Assembly (NCBI RefSeq): GCF_000472925.1
Contig: NZ_AXAS01000007.1
Location: 194,332-258,331, forward strand
Reading direction: 5' to 3'
Length of the DNA: 64,000 bases
Source: Bradyrhizobium sp. Ec3.3
GTDB lineage: Bacteria; Pseudomonadota; Alphaproteobacteria; Rhizobiales; Xanthobacteraceae
In this document: one piece after another, positions 18,143 to 27,856 of the stretch
How the letters are laid out: each line of letters starts with the position of its first letter
How positions within the stretch are numbered: position 1 is the first letter of the stretch
Notes under the pieces: model-generated
What the model was told of the DNA's origin: nothing
What the model saw: the letters and a program-made list of their open reading frames with translations, nothing else
The model's database searches: none
Position numbers and translations under genes: made by a program

Positions 18143-18589
18143 GAATCAGAATGACAGCTACTGTCCTTTCGGCGTCCCCGCCGGACCGTTACCGCTTAAC
18201 TGCCCGCGCTGCAGCTCGACATACCTTTGCAGGACAGTGGCGGCGTTTCGAGAAGCCGATTTCTATAGCCTCTCTCAAGAACGTCCGCGCTTGTGTGCGC
18301 CGGCGACGTTCATGTTGGGAAATCGCGATTTCGGTAACATCAGCCAACCGGACATCGCCGGCTAAATCGAGCGCCACTCCCGCGAGGTGATGGTATGACG
18401 AGGTGCAGGTGCAAGTAAGCCTCTCGCGGCAGCGCCAGGGAATCAGAGATTGCGCAAAGTTGCAATCTGTCACTCCCGTTCGATAGCCAGCACCGTGAAC
18501 CCTGTCCTGCAACCCATGACACGCGAGCCGCGTGCATCGCCGTGGTCGAATGCCCGCCACCTAGAAGCCGATGCAGATGCTCACCTAGC
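18143..18589. other. spacer between nopM and nopP promoters
   Basis: About 450 bases with no gene I can support. Both strands show short frames only. The stretch separates two divergent tts boxes. Confidence 0.5.
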
Positions 18590-18621
18590 GCGTCAGCTAG
18601 GCGTCAGCTGGCGCGACTATC
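18590..18621 (+). promoter_or_regulatory. tts box of nopP
   Basis: Plus strand: gcgtcagctaggcgtcagct followed by ggcgcgactatc. The second half is CGTCAGCT rather than CGAAAGCT, as in the nopB and giant-effector boxes, so the two halves form a direct repeat of GTCAGCT. It lies about 70 bases before the nopP ATG. Confidence 0.8.
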
Positions 18622-18691
18622 AATCTCCGCCCACCTGAGCTGCAGCCTGAACGCGCTGCCACGCAACTTCACCGACACGAGGCAAATTTCC

Positions 18692-19516
18692 ATGTATGGC
18701 CGAATCCATGGCTCATCCAGCCAGTTCAGCAACGATAGCCACGCTGATGAGGCGGGATATTCGGCAGATAGCCACAGCTTCTTGCAAGCGCTTGAAAACA
18801 TCCACTTGGAATCGAACTCACACGCTGGTTCGTCTTCGTCGCGGGCGTACTCCCTGCTCGACCGCCCCCCTGTCGTGGAGCTCTCAAAGCGCTCATTTGC
18901 TGAACAGGCAAAGGCTTACCATGGCGATGAGATCAAGCATATTGCCGCGAACCCACAAGAGTACTCGCCTCACATATCCGACAAGGCCAAGCGCACAAAA
19001 AAGGTCGCTAAGAAATACGGAACCACGCAGTACGATACCGCGAACGCGCGCTATTTCAGCTATCAGCTCGGCAACAAGAGTGTCGGTCTTCTGAGAACGG
19101 AGGGCGGATTTGCGATGCGCGACGTGTTCGCAGGAGAACAGTGGCGGAAATCGTTCCCCGGACGAAACGAAGTCACGTCCACTGTAGATCTTCAGATTGT
19201 TCATCCGCTCGTCGATAACGCGGGCGATATCCTGCTGGAACATCAGCTTCGGCTCGACGGCGATAACGCGCTGCTCCATTCTCGTCCTGCTAATCGAGAA
19301 GCGAGAGCCCGCTCGCTGCAGTTGGGCTTTGTTGATGTGGATGACGATAACATGGTGCTTGATCCCACCCAGCATCCCGAAAAGTGGATCAAAAATCGGG
19401 ACGATGAATGGCAGCGGGCGGACAAGCCGGGCCTATACTTATCCAAAGCCGAGGACAGTGTTAGCCAGAGCGAAGCACCGCGCGTCCAGTCCGAGGATGA
19501 GCATGACTTTATGTAG
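18692..19516 (+). CDS. nopP: effector NopP
   Basis: 274 residues from the ATG at 18692 (MYGRIHGSSSQFSNDSH). The Ser/His-rich N-terminus is a T3SS export signal; the core has the NopP features SKRSFAEQAKAYHGDEI, KKYGTTQYDTANARYFSYQL and WIKNRDDEWQRADKPGLYLS. NopP is a rhizobia-specific effector, phosphorylated by plant kinases in NGR234, and in Bradyrhizobium it governs compatibility with Rj2 soybean. Length equals NopP of NGR234 (about 271). An acidic tail, SEDEHDF, ends the protein. Control by TtsI follows from the tts box. Confidence 0.92.
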   Translation: MYGRIHGSSSQFSNDSHADEAGYSADSHSFLQALENIHLESNSHAGSSSSRAYSLLDRPPVVELSKRSFAEQAKAYHGDEIKHIAANPQEYSPHISDKAKRTKKVAKKYGTTQYDTANARYFSYQLGNKSVGLLRTEGGFAMRDVFAGEQWRKSFPGRNEVTSTVDLQIVHPLVDNAGDILLEHQLRLDGDNALLHSRPANREARARSLQLGFVDVDDDNMVLDPTQHPEKWIKNRDDEWQRADKPGLYLSKAEDSVSQSEAPRVQSEDEHDFM

Positions 19517-20379
19517 GGATCGCTTTAGGATTCCTGGTAGACCAGTCGCGATGGCGAGGACCGGACCGTCAAACTTGCCGGTTGCTGCTTGAAGGCGGCT
19601 TGTTAAACGGTCGTTCGACGGTATCGGCACCATTCGGCGCTCGGTTGCCGTCGCCCGGTTTTGCCCACCATGGCGGCGAGGCGTGAGCCTCTCTTTTCGG
19701 TAGAAGAGATCAGATAGCTCTTCCGCTTGAGCAGAACGTGCAGGCCTCGCTAGCCAAACCGGCGCCTGCGCGATCATCCTTAGATGTTCGCGCGGGCCAC
19801 ATCATCTGGGACCCCGCGAAATTCCACTTCTGCTTGTCTCACGCGGCTTTGGAAGGCTTGAGTGCGGTCGGCCTTGGGAAATATTGGTCGAGTTCGCTGT
19901 TCCGGTGGCGTGTGACGATCCTCATCGAAAATAGGCTGATTTGGCGATGAGAAAAATCTTAAGGTGCCAATCTCACTGCATCACCTCGTGGATTGTGAGC
20001 GGTTGCGGCGAGGCCTGTCATCCAAAGGGCGCAACGGGTCGGTCGGCGCCGACGGCGTGACGTGACGAACGTCCCGGCGAACTTGCAAGGCCGATCCTGA
20101 CAATTTCTTGGCTTGGACCAAATCCGGCCGGAGCATCGCGCCGCCGGTGCAACGGCACTTCAGCCCTGGCGGATGGTGCCGAACGGCGACCGGCCATCCC
20201 GAGAATGCAAGACAAGGTGGCGCAGCGGCAATTCGCCTGTCTAGAGCCGGTTTATGAGACGCAACGCCTTGCCATCCTTGTACGGTGTCTGACCGGGACG
20301 ATCGGTCCAAGCTCCCCCAGCGTAACGGGCTCATTGAGGGGGCGGCTGACAGGAATTCGGCAACAAGCGCGCCTCAATA
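19517..20379. other. intergenic stretch between nopP and rhcC1
   Basis: About 860 bases. I find no supported gene. A plus frame near 19,738-19,950 (GHIIWDPAKFHFCLSHAALE) has some coding character but no recognisable family and no start signals. No tts box is visible downstream of rhcC1, in contrast to the relic copy at the left end. Confidence 0.45.
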
Positions 20380-21075
20380 TCATCTTTGGCCCGCCGTGTG
20401 CGCGGGCAAGGCGCCGTCCTGGCGCGGGGTATCTGAAGAAGAGGGGCTTTCAGCTCGCCCATCTCGAACAACCGTCGCTGAGGAGCCGCGATATAGCATC
20501 AGCACAGAGTCCCGCGACGGCATCTGGGCGGAGCGTGGTCGCGCCTGCGCCTCCGCCACAAGACCATTGAGCGTCTGTTCCACGAGTGCGATGAAGCGTG
20601 GCGGACCGGAGGCAAGGACGAGGCCATTTCCCGGTGCCGGTCTCAAGATGTAGCGCTCGTCAGAAATGTTGAGCGTATCCAGGGTCGCCTTGAGCGCGTC
20701 AAAGCTGATTGAAGTTAGAAGAAGCAGACGAGTTTGCGCTTCCTTCGCGGTAGACACGTAAAGCATGAGCCCATCGTAATACCATTGAAGATTGTAGAGC
20801 TGCGTCAGATGATCGAGGAACTCGCGCGGTGGCAGATCCGGCATGTGCCCGCGAATCCGTCCCTTCACCTCGGCGCTGATGGTGACTCTGATATTGAGGT
20901 TGTTGCCGAACTCCTGCAGCGCGGCAGAAAGCTCCTGATCCAGAACCGTATAGCGATAAGCGGTCGAGGGTAGCGACAGGGAAGCGCCGAGCGCCATCTG
21001 TGTTCCGGTTGAAACGAAAACGCCGAAACAGAGGACTCCGTTCAAAACGTAACGGATTATGAATCGAACGAGCAT
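20380..21075 (-). CDS. rhcC1: RhcC1 (NolW), N-terminal part of the T3SS secretin
   Basis: 231 residues from the ATG at 21075. A signal peptide covers about residues 1-30 (ending MALGASLS). The mature part has the secretin N0/N1 domains: YRYTVLDQELSAALQEFGNN, GRIRGHMPDLPPREFLDHLT and WYYDGLMLYVSTAKEAQ. In rhizobia the outer-membrane secretin is split into RhcC1 (N-domains) and RhcC2 (pore). Length is that of NolW (about 234). It is divergent from nopB. A decayed second copy lies at 127-612. Confidence 0.93.
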   Translation of the reverse strand: MLVRFIIRYVLNGVLCFGVFVSTGTQMALGASLSLPSTAYRYTVLDQELSAALQEFGNNLNIRVTISAEVKGRIRGHMPDLPPREFLDHLTQLYNLQWYYDGLMLYVSTAKEAQTRLLLLTSISFDALKATLDTLNISDERYILRPAPGNGLVLASGPPRFIALVEQTLNGLVAEAQARPRSAQMPSRDSVLMLYRGSSATVVRDGRAESPSSSDTPRQDGALPAHTAGQR

Positions 21076-21165
21076 TCACGGTTCTCTTTGACTTAAACCA
21101 ACAGGAGTAACGTTGCGTAAACGTGAACGCGAAACGTGATCTTTAGATGACCATGAACGGGCGAG

Positions 21166-21196
21166 CTCGTCAGCTTGTCGTCAGCTGGCCTCTCTA
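21166..21196 (+). promoter_or_regulatory. tts box of the nopB-rhcU operon
   Basis: Plus strand: ctcgtcagcttgtcgtcagc followed by tggcctctctag. CC and TA are at the expected places. The second half is CGTCAGCT. It lies about 90 bases before the nopB ATG and should drive the whole 21.3-29.7-kb operon. Confidence 0.9.
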
Positions 21197-21281
21197 GGAC
21201 GTTGAGCCGCTAATGGGCTTGAGCGGCTGGTCGCATCACATCTCGAAGAGAGCGAGGTCGAAAAGAGAGCGAGGTCTTTCC

Positions 21282-21779
21282 ATGATGATGTTAGGTGCTG
21301 CGCCGATGTCTCACACTCTAACCGAAGGCCTGTCCAAGACCTGTTCGGCAACAGCGGTCGACGAACAGGCCCAATTTCAACAGAGTCTTTTGCAAGCGGC
21401 TTCAGTTCAAGGCACTGCGCCTCCAGTGGCAGGGCCTCCAGTGACAGAAGTGGCGACAGTTCCGCCGACATCCGAGGTATCACGTACAGCAACGCAGGCG
21501 AGCCCGCTCGGCGATCGCATCCTCCAGAATCTTTCGTCGATGTATCGGATCAACGCAGTTCCAAAGGGTGTGGAGCCTGGGCCGGCGTCGGAGCCCCTTT
21601 TGCTGAAGCCGGGCGCGCCAGAAGCACGTGAGCCGGTCGCCCCCCATGGCGCAGGTGATTTCGAGGCGATGATGGCGAATCTGAAGGATGTCTCTGACGG
21701 CGTCATTCAGGTTACGCTCATTTCAAATGGTATCGGCAGCCTCGGTTCATCTCTGAACAAGCTGATGTCGGCCGGCTGA
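21282..21779 (+). CDS. nopB: NopB (NolB), extracellular T3SS pilus-associated protein
   Basis: 165 residues from the ATG at 21282 (gagg seven bases before); ATGs at 21285 and 21288 are alternatives. No signal peptide. The middle is Pro/Thr/Val-rich (PPVAGPPVTEVATVPPTSEV). The C-terminal third is helical and ends in VIQVTLISNGIGSLGSSLNK. NopB is secreted through the machine and is part of its surface appendage in NGR234 and USDA257. It is first in the nolBTUV-rhcN operon, as in all rhizobial T3SS. Confidence 0.92.
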   Translation: MMMLGAAPMSHTLTEGLSKTCSATAVDEQAQFQQSLLQAASVQGTAPPVAGPPVTEVATVPPTSEVSRTATQASPLGDRILQNLSSMYRINAVPKGVEPGPASEPLLLKPGAPEAREPVAPHGAGDFEAMMANLKDVSDGVIQVTLISNGIGSLGSSLNKLMSAG

Positions 21780-21788
21780 GTGGGGCGA

Positions 21789-22658
21789 ATGATTGGTTCA
21801 ATCCGTTGTCGCCAAAGCGGCCAGGCTCGTCCATCCAGCAAGCGATTGCGCGTTGTGGCCCTGCTACCGCTCCTGCTTCTCCTTATCGGTTGCAAGGCCG
21901 ATCTCTACACCAAGGTTCAGGAGCGTGAGGCGAACGAGATGCTTGCGGTCCTCCTCAAGAACGGGATCGATGCGGTCCGCGTTGCTGCTAAGGACGGGAC
22001 CAGCACGATCCAGGTCGAGCAGAATCAGATTGCCTCCTCAATCGACCTGCTGAATGGAGAAGGGTTGCCGCGCCATGCTTTCAAGAGTCTGGGCGAAGTG
22101 TTCAACGCGGCGGGCCTGATTGCTTCGCCGACCGAGGAACGCGCCCGTTACGTCTACGCGCTGAGCGAGGAATTGTCGCGCACGATCAGCGATATCGATG
22201 GTGTCCTCTCGGCACGCGTCCATGTTGTTCTACCGAAGAATGACCTGCTCCGACGTGACACCACGCCATCTTCGGCGTCGGTTTTCATCCGGCATGACTC
22301 GAGGGCAAATCTCTCAATTCTGCTGCCGCAGATCAAGATGCTCGTCGCCAACAGCATCGAGGGCCTATCCTATGACAAGGTGGCTGTGGTTTTCGTGTCG
22401 GTCGAACGGCCTGCACTGGAACCGCGGCCGGCGCCTGCAGCCGGTTTCGCCCAAGCATCAGGATTGATTTCAACGCCATTGCTTGCGGTCGGCATGGGTC
22501 TCGGCGGCTCTGCATTCGGTGTACTATCCTACGTCTTGCTGAGCGCTCGTATGCGTCAGCGCAGGCAATCATCTCACAAAGTGGGCACGGGTGGAGGGCG
22601 TTCGGGTGTGTCCGCCATCGAGGCCGTGCGCAAAGCGATCAACCCTAATGCAGCGTAG
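21789..22658 (+). CDS. rhcJ: RhcJ (NolT), inner ring lipoprotein SctJ
   Basis: 289 residues from the ATG at 21789, ten bases after the nopB stop; a GTG at 21780 is possible. A signal sequence with lipobox LLLLLIGCKADLY identifies a lipoprotein. The YscJ/FliF domain follows (LYTKVQEREANEMLAVLLKN; VHVVLPKND). A C-terminal membrane segment is at about 225-250. SctJ rings with SctD form the inner-membrane base. Confidence 0.95.
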   Translation: MIGSIRCRQSGQARPSSKRLRVVALLPLLLLLIGCKADLYTKVQEREANEMLAVLLKNGIDAVRVAAKDGTSTIQVEQNQIASSIDLLNGEGLPRHAFKSLGEVFNAAGLIASPTEERARYVYALSEELSRTISDIDGVLSARVHVVLPKNDLLRRDTTPSSASVFIRHDSRANLSILLPQIKMLVANSIEGLSYDKVAVVFVSVERPALEPRPAPAAGFAQASGLISTPLLAVGMGLGGSAFGVLSYVLLSARMRQRRQSSHKVGTGGGRSGVSAIEAVRKAINPNAA

Positions 22659-23304
22659 TGTGGTTTCCGATAAGGCGAGACCGAAGCCATCCGCCGAGCG
22701 GCATCGTCCGCTCAAATTGCCCTCTGTAGGTGTTCGTGAGCTTGCCGCCTCGATTCATCCGACCCGCCTTGCCGCACGTCTTGACGCGAACCTCTCGGCT
22801 GCGACGTTGCTACGGCTGCAGAAGAGTCCCAGGCTGCAAATAAGATTGCCAGGGTTGCTGCTCGACAATGAAATGGACTTGAACGGAAGTGACTTCGGGC
22901 CAGACCTTCTCTTCGGACGTGATCCGAGCAGGGCTGCTCGGCTCGCTGGCGGTATCTGGCATGCCCGTTCGCTGACAAGGCTGATTTCAAAGCACGATGT
23001 CACTATTCTGATCGGGCGCGTCGGCACCGAGGTGCAAGCTTTCGGAATCCGACATGCAGCGCATGCGGTTTCTACCGGAGTTATTGCCGATCCAGAGCAA
23101 CTTGCGCAAGAGATTGAGGACGATGGACATGCCTGTCTCGGCGCTTGGCTCGATGAAGTTTCAGCGCTTGATCGCCGCCGCGTGCTTCTACGCCTGGCTG
23201 TCGGAACGGCTGCGGACAATCCTGCCACTGAACACCGCGATGCCGCAGGCCGATTGTTTTCCCTGGTGTTGGCCCAATTGGCGACGGAGGCCCCAGCAGG
23301 ATGA
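22648..23304 (+). CDS. nolU: NolU, T3SS accessory protein (SctK-like)
   Basis: 218 residues from the ATG at 22648, overlapping the rhcJ stop by 11 bases. Soluble, basic N-terminus, no signal peptide. Typical NolU segments are RLPGLLLDNEMDLNGSD and ARLAGGIWHARSLTRLI. Its position between sctJ and sctL is that of sctK, whose product is part of the cytoplasmic sorting platform. Symbol follows rhizobial usage. Confidence 0.88.
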   Translation: MQRSVVSDKARPKPSAERHRPLKLPSVGVRELAASIHPTRLAARLDANLSAATLLRLQKSPRLQIRLPGLLLDNEMDLNGSDFGPDLLFGRDPSRAARLAGGIWHARSLTRLISKHDVTILIGRVGTEVQAFGIRHAAHAVSTGVIADPEQLAQEIEDDGHACLGAWLDEVSALDRRRVLLRLAVGTAADNPATEHRDAAGRLFSLVLAQLATEAPAG

Positions 23305-23924
23305 CGGCCGACGACTCCGCGCCGCCCACCACTCCGCACATCCGCCCGCTTGGGCCACTGGTAGCGGCAAGCGATCTTGAGATCTGGCAGAACGCCGTCG
23401 AGGCGTGTGCCGCAGCAGAGCGGCATCTAGCGCGGGTTCGCACCTGGGCGCGCAGAGCTTATCAGAAGGAGCGAGCGCGCGGTCATGCAGAGGGGGTGAA
23501 GGCCGGCACCGAGGAAATGGCACAACTGATCGCTCAGGCCGCCTCGGAACTGGCACGACGAAAAGCCGTTCTGGAGGAGGAATTGTCAGCGCTCGTGATG
23601 GACATCGTAACCGACCTATTGGGCTCGTTCGACCCCGGCGAGATGCTGGTGAGGACGGTTCGTCACACGATCTTGCAAAAATATGGAGGGGCGGAACTTT
23701 CTCTTCATGTGTCACCCATGGATGCAGATGCGCTTACGCGCGAATTTGCTGCGTGCGACGGCCGGGAAGGCCGGCCGGCGGTTCGAATCGTTCGGGACCC
23801 GGCGCTGCTTCCGCGCGAATGCGTGCTCTGGAGCGAATTTGGCAATATCAATCTCGGACTTGACGCGCAGCTGCGCGCCCTGCGCTCGGGCTTTGGGTTA
23901 GATCATGAGGCAGGCGAACAGTGA
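23301..23924 (+). CDS. nolV: NolV (RhcL), ATPase stator SctL
   Basis: 207 residues; the ATG overlaps the nolU stop by four bases. Residues about 35-110 are a long charged helix (ARRAYQKERARGHAEGVKAG). The C-terminal part is the FliH/SctL domain that binds the ATPase (VRTVRHTILQKYGG; FGNINLGLDAQLRALRSG). It links RhcN to the sorting platform and keeps the ATPase in check. Confidence 0.93.
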   Translation: MTADDSAPPTTPHIRPLGPLVAASDLEIWQNAVEACAAAERHLARVRTWARRAYQKERARGHAEGVKAGTEEMAQLIAQAASELARRKAVLEEELSALVMDIVTDLLGSFDPGEMLVRTVRHTILQKYGGAELSLHVSPMDADALTREFAACDGREGRPAVRIVRDPALLPRECVLWSEFGNINLGLDAQLRALRSGFGLDHEAGEQ

Positions 23925-25279
23925 CGGCGCCGGGAAGAAACCATGCCGGCCCTGATGGAGAGGAGACTCTCCAAGCGGCGCTTGCGCGTCTGCGATCTGC
24001 AGCAGGGCATGTGGACACGCGTGCCGTGCGCGGACGGATCACGCGGGCGATCGGCACGCTCATCCATGCGGTCTTGCCGGATGCTCGTATTGGAGAGCTG
24101 TGTGTCCTTAAGGATCCGCGCACCGGATCCTCGCTTCAGGCCGAGGTGATCGGTCTGTTGCACGATGGCGTGTTGCTGACGCCCATTGGTGACCTGCAAG
24201 GCATGTCCAGCCGCGCAGAAGTCGTTGCCACTGGACGGATGCACGAAGTGCCTGTCGGCCCCGACTTGCTTGGCCGGGTGATCGACAGCTTCGGCCGTCC
24301 GCTCGATGGCAAGGGCGCAGTCAAAGCCACGGAAACTCGTCCCCTGCGCGGCAAAGCGCCAAACCCGATGACGAGACGTATCATCGAGCACCCCCTGCCA
24401 CTCGGCGTTCGCGCCATGGATGGTCTTCTGACATGCGGCGAGGGCCAGCGGATCGGCATTTATGGAGAGCCTGGTGGCGGCAAGTCGACGTTATTGTCGC
24501 AGATCGTAAAAGGCGCGGCCGCTGACGTCACCGTGGTTGCGTTGATAGGCGAGCGTGGACGCGAAGTGCGTGAGTTCATCGAGCGGCATCTTGGGGAGGC
24601 GGCGCTTCGCCGCACGGTCGTCGTCGTTGAGACCTCCGATCGCTCGGCGATGGAGCGGGCGCAATGTGCTTATACCGCAACCGCGCTCGCCGAATATTTT
24701 CGCGAACAAGGCCTGCGCGTCGTTCTGATGATGGATTCATTGACGCGATTTAGCCGCGCCATGCGCGAAATTGGTCTGGCTGCCGGAGAGCCACCGACCC
24801 GCCGGGGCTTTCCTCCCTCTGTCTTTGCCATGCTGCCAGGCTTGCTGGAACGCGCTGGCATGGGGGAGCACGGCTCAATTACGGCTTTCTATACCGTGCT
24901 TGTAGAAGGTGACGGCGCGGGCGATCCAATCGCCGAGGAAACGCGCGGCATTCTCGATGGTCATATCGTTCTCTCACGATCTCTCGCGGCACGGGGGCAT
25001 TTCCCCGCCATCGATGTGCTGTCGAGCCGCAGCCGCATCATGGATGCCGTCGTATCTGCGCCGCATCGCCAGGCAGCATCCTTGTTCCGTGATCTGCTCT
25101 CCCGCCATGCAGAGGCGGAATTCTTGATCAAGGTTGGCGAATACAAGCAAGGCAGCGATTTGCTGACGGACCGAGCTATCGCCTCGATCGATGATCTGCG
25201 CGATTTTTTGCGCCAGGGTGAAGACGATGCGTCCACTTTTGAGGAAACCGTTACATGGATGTGCCGTCTGACCGCATGA
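23921..25279 (+). CDS. rhcN: RhcN, T3SS ATPase (SctN)
   Basis: 452 residues with a GTG start at 23921 that overlaps the nolV stop by four bases. Walker A is GEPGGGKS (Gly182-Ser189), Walker B is VVLMMDS (Asp272), and GERGREVREFIE follows Walker A as in all FliI/SctN proteins. It is the hexameric ATPase that frees effectors from chaperones and unfolds them at the gate. Confidence 0.96.
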   Translation: MTAPGRNHAGPDGEETLQAALARLRSAAGHVDTRAVRGRITRAIGTLIHAVLPDARIGELCVLKDPRTGSSLQAEVIGLLHDGVLLTPIGDLQGMSSRAEVVATGRMHEVPVGPDLLGRVIDSFGRPLDGKGAVKATETRPLRGKAPNPMTRRIIEHPLPLGVRAMDGLLTCGEGQRIGIYGEPGGGKSTLLSQIVKGAAADVTVVALIGERGREVREFIERHLGEAALRRTVVVVETSDRSAMERAQCAYTATALAEYFREQGLRVVLMMDSLTRFSRAMREIGLAAGEPPTRRGFPPSVFAMLPGLLERAGMGEHGSITAFYTVLVEGDGAGDPIAEETRGILDGHIVLSRSLAARGHFPAIDVLSSRSRIMDAVVSAPHRQAASLFRDLLSRHAEAEFLIKVGEYKQGSDLLTDRAIASIDDLRDFLRQGEDDASTFEETVTWMCRLTA

Positions 25280-25788
25280 GTTGCATTCACGCTTCGAGAT
25301 TGCGGCACGTGAAGGATATGCGTGAGCGTAGCGCTCGCAATGAGTTGTCCAATATGGAAGCCAAACGTCATATCGCGACCTTGGCCGCGGAGCACGCATG
25401 GCAGGAACTTGCAATTGCCGAACAGCACCACACACAGGCGGAGGCCGAAGTTTATCAGCAGTTGACATCGCTCGGTACCTTGTCCGTCGTTGAGCTGGAT
25501 CGTTGCGAGCTCACCCTTGAGAGGCTCGCAATTGAGATCACGTCGAAACGCCAGGCGCTTGAAGAGGCGCGTATCGCTCAAGAGCAGGCCGAGACAGCGG
25601 CATCGGAGAAGCGGGCGCACTGGGCCAAACGTTCCGCCGCGACTCATAAATGGCGACAAATCGAGACCGACGTCCGGCGTGCGGCCGATACCCATTCGGA
25701 AGCGACAGCTGAGCTAGAGGCCGATGATGAAGTCTTGCTTCGCTATGGGAGCGGCTTGCTCACGGCGGTGGCGGAAAGTTCAATTTGA
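25276..25788 (+). CDS. T3SS stalk protein SctO (RhcO/Y4yJ-like)
   Basis: 170 residues; the ATG at 25276 overlaps the rhcN stop (ATGA). Nearly the whole protein is a coiled coil (SRLRHVKDMRERSARNEL to LEEARIAQEQAETAASEKRA). SctO/FliJ proteins form the central stalk between the ATPase and SctV. Called y4yJ in NGR234. Confidence 0.85.
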   Translation: MSCIHASRLRHVKDMRERSARNELSNMEAKRHIATLAAEHAWQELAIAEQHHTQAEAEVYQQLTSLGTLSVVELDRCELTLERLAIEITSKRQALEEARIAQEQAETAASEKRAHWAKRSAATHKWRQIETDVRRAADTHSEATAELEADDEVLLRYGSGLLTAVAESSI

Positions 25789-26909
25789 TGACAACAGCTA
25801 GTCCTGTTGGGCTGCAAGGGTGCTGTCCTGTAGACCCAGCTCCTGCAAGTCGTGCGGACGAGTACGCCAAGTACGAGCCGTCTCAGAGTCTGCCCCATAC
25901 TCTCGTCTCGTGGCTCAATAGAATCGCGGGGCTGCGCACGTCTTTGCGGAGTAACCTTGGCGATAAGCCGCTATCGCTGCGCGTGGGGCGACTTGTGTGG
26001 CAGCAGGAGCCTTCGGCTACCTCGATGCTCGACTGCGTTTGGGGCGTCGGAGATGATGCGATCGTCTGGTCGATACCATATGCGCTAGCCGAGGCGTTGA
26101 TCTCGACAGTGCAGAGTGGCGGTAGCCTAGCTCAATTTTCCGAGCCAAGTCGTTCGCTCGTTCTTGAACTTGCACTCGAACCGTTACTCGCTCGTCTGGA
26201 GACTGAGACACAGCAGAAACTGCAACTTCTCCATGTCGGAAAGGCCGAGACGAAAGGGCCTTATATCGAATTTGACATCGTCTACGGCCCGGTCAAGGGC
26301 AAAGGTCGCCTGTTTCTTTTCTCCCCTCTTGATGGACCGATACCGCCGGCGTTCCGCGCCTTAGGTGAGCTGCTCGCCAAGTTGCCGCCAGAGATGCGCA
26401 AGCTTTCCACAGAGCTACCCATCATCGTTGCAGGAGAGATCGGCGCGCTCCGCGCTTCAGCCTCGCTTCTTCGCAAGACAAGTGCAGGCGATGCCTTGTT
26501 GCCAGAGGTCATGCCATTCGCTCATGGCCAGATCATCCTCACCGCGGGCCGGTTATGGACCGCGGCAGATGTCGCCGGCAACCGCCTGATCCTGTGCGGA
26601 CCATTTCATTCGCGACCGCGCCCCCTGGAGTATGCGCATATGACGACACAACCCGGTCAACTGCAGCCGCCCTCGGAAGCCGATCTCGAGGATATCGAGA
26701 TCTCGCTTGTCTTCGAATGCGGCCGCTGGCCGATCACGCTGGGAGCACTGAGGAGCATCGGCGAAGGACATGTGTTCGAACTTGGCCGGCCGGTCGACGG
26801 CCCGGTCGATATCCTTGCAAACGGGGTGCGCATCGGACGTGGCGACATAGTACGTATTGGGGAAGAGCTCGGCATCAGACTGCGTGGCGGGTTGGCGGGC
26901 AATGACTGA
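25788..26909 (+). CDS. rhcQ: RhcQ, cytoplasmic ring protein SctQ
   Basis: 373 residues from the ATG at 25788, sharing one base with the sctO stop. The C-terminal 75 residues (about 298-373) form a SpoA/FliN domain (LEDIEISLVFECGRWPITLG; DGPVDILANGVRIGRGDIVR). The N-terminal part is diverged, as usual. SctQ builds the pods of the sorting platform. In some systems an internal start gives a second short product; an in-frame ATG at 26,641, in front of the SpoA domain, would allow this here. Confidence 0.92.
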   Translation: MTTASPVGLQGCCPVDPAPASRADEYAKYEPSQSLPHTLVSWLNRIAGLRTSLRSNLGDKPLSLRVGRLVWQQEPSATSMLDCVWGVGDDAIVWSIPYALAEALISTVQSGGSLAQFSEPSRSLVLELALEPLLARLETETQQKLQLLHVGKAETKGPYIEFDIVYGPVKGKGRLFLFSPLDGPIPPAFRALGELLAKLPPEMRKLSTELPIIVAGEIGALRASASLLRKTSAGDALLPEVMPFAHGQIILTAGRLWTAADVAGNRLILCGPFHSRPRPLEYAHMTTQPGQLQPPSEADLEDIEISLVFECGRWPITLGALRSIGEGHVFELGRPVDGPVDILANGVRIGRGDIVRIGEELGIRLRGGLAGND

Positions 26910-27567
26910 CATTCAACCAGCAATCCTGGCGCTTCTTGCGATCACGGCCGGGCTCGGCCTCCTGGTCTTCGCGGTCGTCACGACCACGGCGTTCATAAAG
27001 GTATCTGTCGTTCTCTTCCTCGTTCGCAATGCACTTGGGACCCAATCAATACCTCCGAACATCGTGCTATACGGCGCCGCATTGATCCTCACCGCCTTCA
27101 CGAGCGCCCCCATCTTTGAGCAGAGCTACAATAAAATCGCCGATCTGCAGCTGCGCTATCAGACGCTCGAGGATTTTGTAACCGCTGCGAAGGAGGGGCA
27201 GGAGCCGCTGCGAGGCTATCTCAAGAAGTTCACCAATGAAGAACAGCGAGAGTTTTTCCTGTCCTCGACCGAACGTGTCTGGCCAGAGGAGATGCGCGGC
27301 AAAGCCACAGCCGATGATTTCGCTATTCTTGTCCCATCTTTTCTAATCTCAGAACTCAAGCGTGCCTTCGAAATCGGATTTCTACTCTATCTTCCCTTTA
27401 TCACGATCGATCTGATCGTAACGACCATTCTGATGGCCCTGGGCATGTCAATGGTGTCTCCGACAGTGATATCTGTTCCTTTCAAGCTCTTTCTATTCGT
27501 GGCCATTGATGGCTGGTCGCGTCTCATGCACGGGCTCGTGCTGAGCTATACAACACCTGGAGGTTGA
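26902..27567 (+). CDS. rhcR: RhcR, export apparatus core protein SctR
   Basis: 221 residues from the ATG at 26902, overlapping the rhcQ stop by eight bases. Hydrophobic, with segments at about 5-40, 48-72, 158-182 and 190-214. Conserved SctR/FliP stretches include FIKVSVVLFLVRNALGTQ, SELKRAFEIGFLLYLPF and LGMSMVSPTVISVPFKLFLF. Five copies form the core of the export channel. Confidence 0.96.
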   Translation: MTDIQPAILALLAITAGLGLLVFAVVTTTAFIKVSVVLFLVRNALGTQSIPPNIVLYGAALILTAFTSAPIFEQSYNKIADLQLRYQTLEDFVTAAKEGQEPLRGYLKKFTNEEQREFFLSSTERVWPEEMRGKATADDFAILVPSFLISELKRAFEIGFLLYLPFITIDLIVTTILMALGMSMVSPTVISVPFKLFLFVAIDGWSRLMHGLVLSYTTPGG

Positions 27568-27569
27568 GC

Positions 27570-27845
27570 ATGGATGAGACCACTATTCTCACTCATATGA
27601 GCAGATCTCTGGTGCTTTTCATGATCTGGGTTCTGCCTCCACTCATTGCAGCGGCGGTCGCCGAAACCGTCATCGGCATCATCCAGGCGGCAACGCAGAT
27701 CCAGGACCAGACATTGCCACTCACCGTGAAGCTTCTGGTCATTGTTGGGATTATCGGTTTGTTTTCTCCGGTCCTGAGCGCCCCGCTTATCGAGCAAGCC
27801 AAGCAGATTTTCACTGACTTTCCCGCGCTCACGACGGGCTACTAG
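27570..27845 (+). CDS. rhcS: RhcS, export apparatus core protein SctS
   Basis: 91 residues, ATG two bases after the rhcR stop. Two membrane segments (about 15-40 and 52-75) and the SctS/FliQ pattern [20 protein letters not shown]. Wraps around SctR in the export gate. Confidence 0.95.
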   Translation: MDETTILTHMSRSLVLFMIWVLPPLIAAAVAETVIGIIQAATQIQDQTLPLTVKLLVIVGIIGLFSPVLSAPLIEQAKQIFTDFPALTTGY

Positions 27846-27856
27846 CAGCCGTCGCC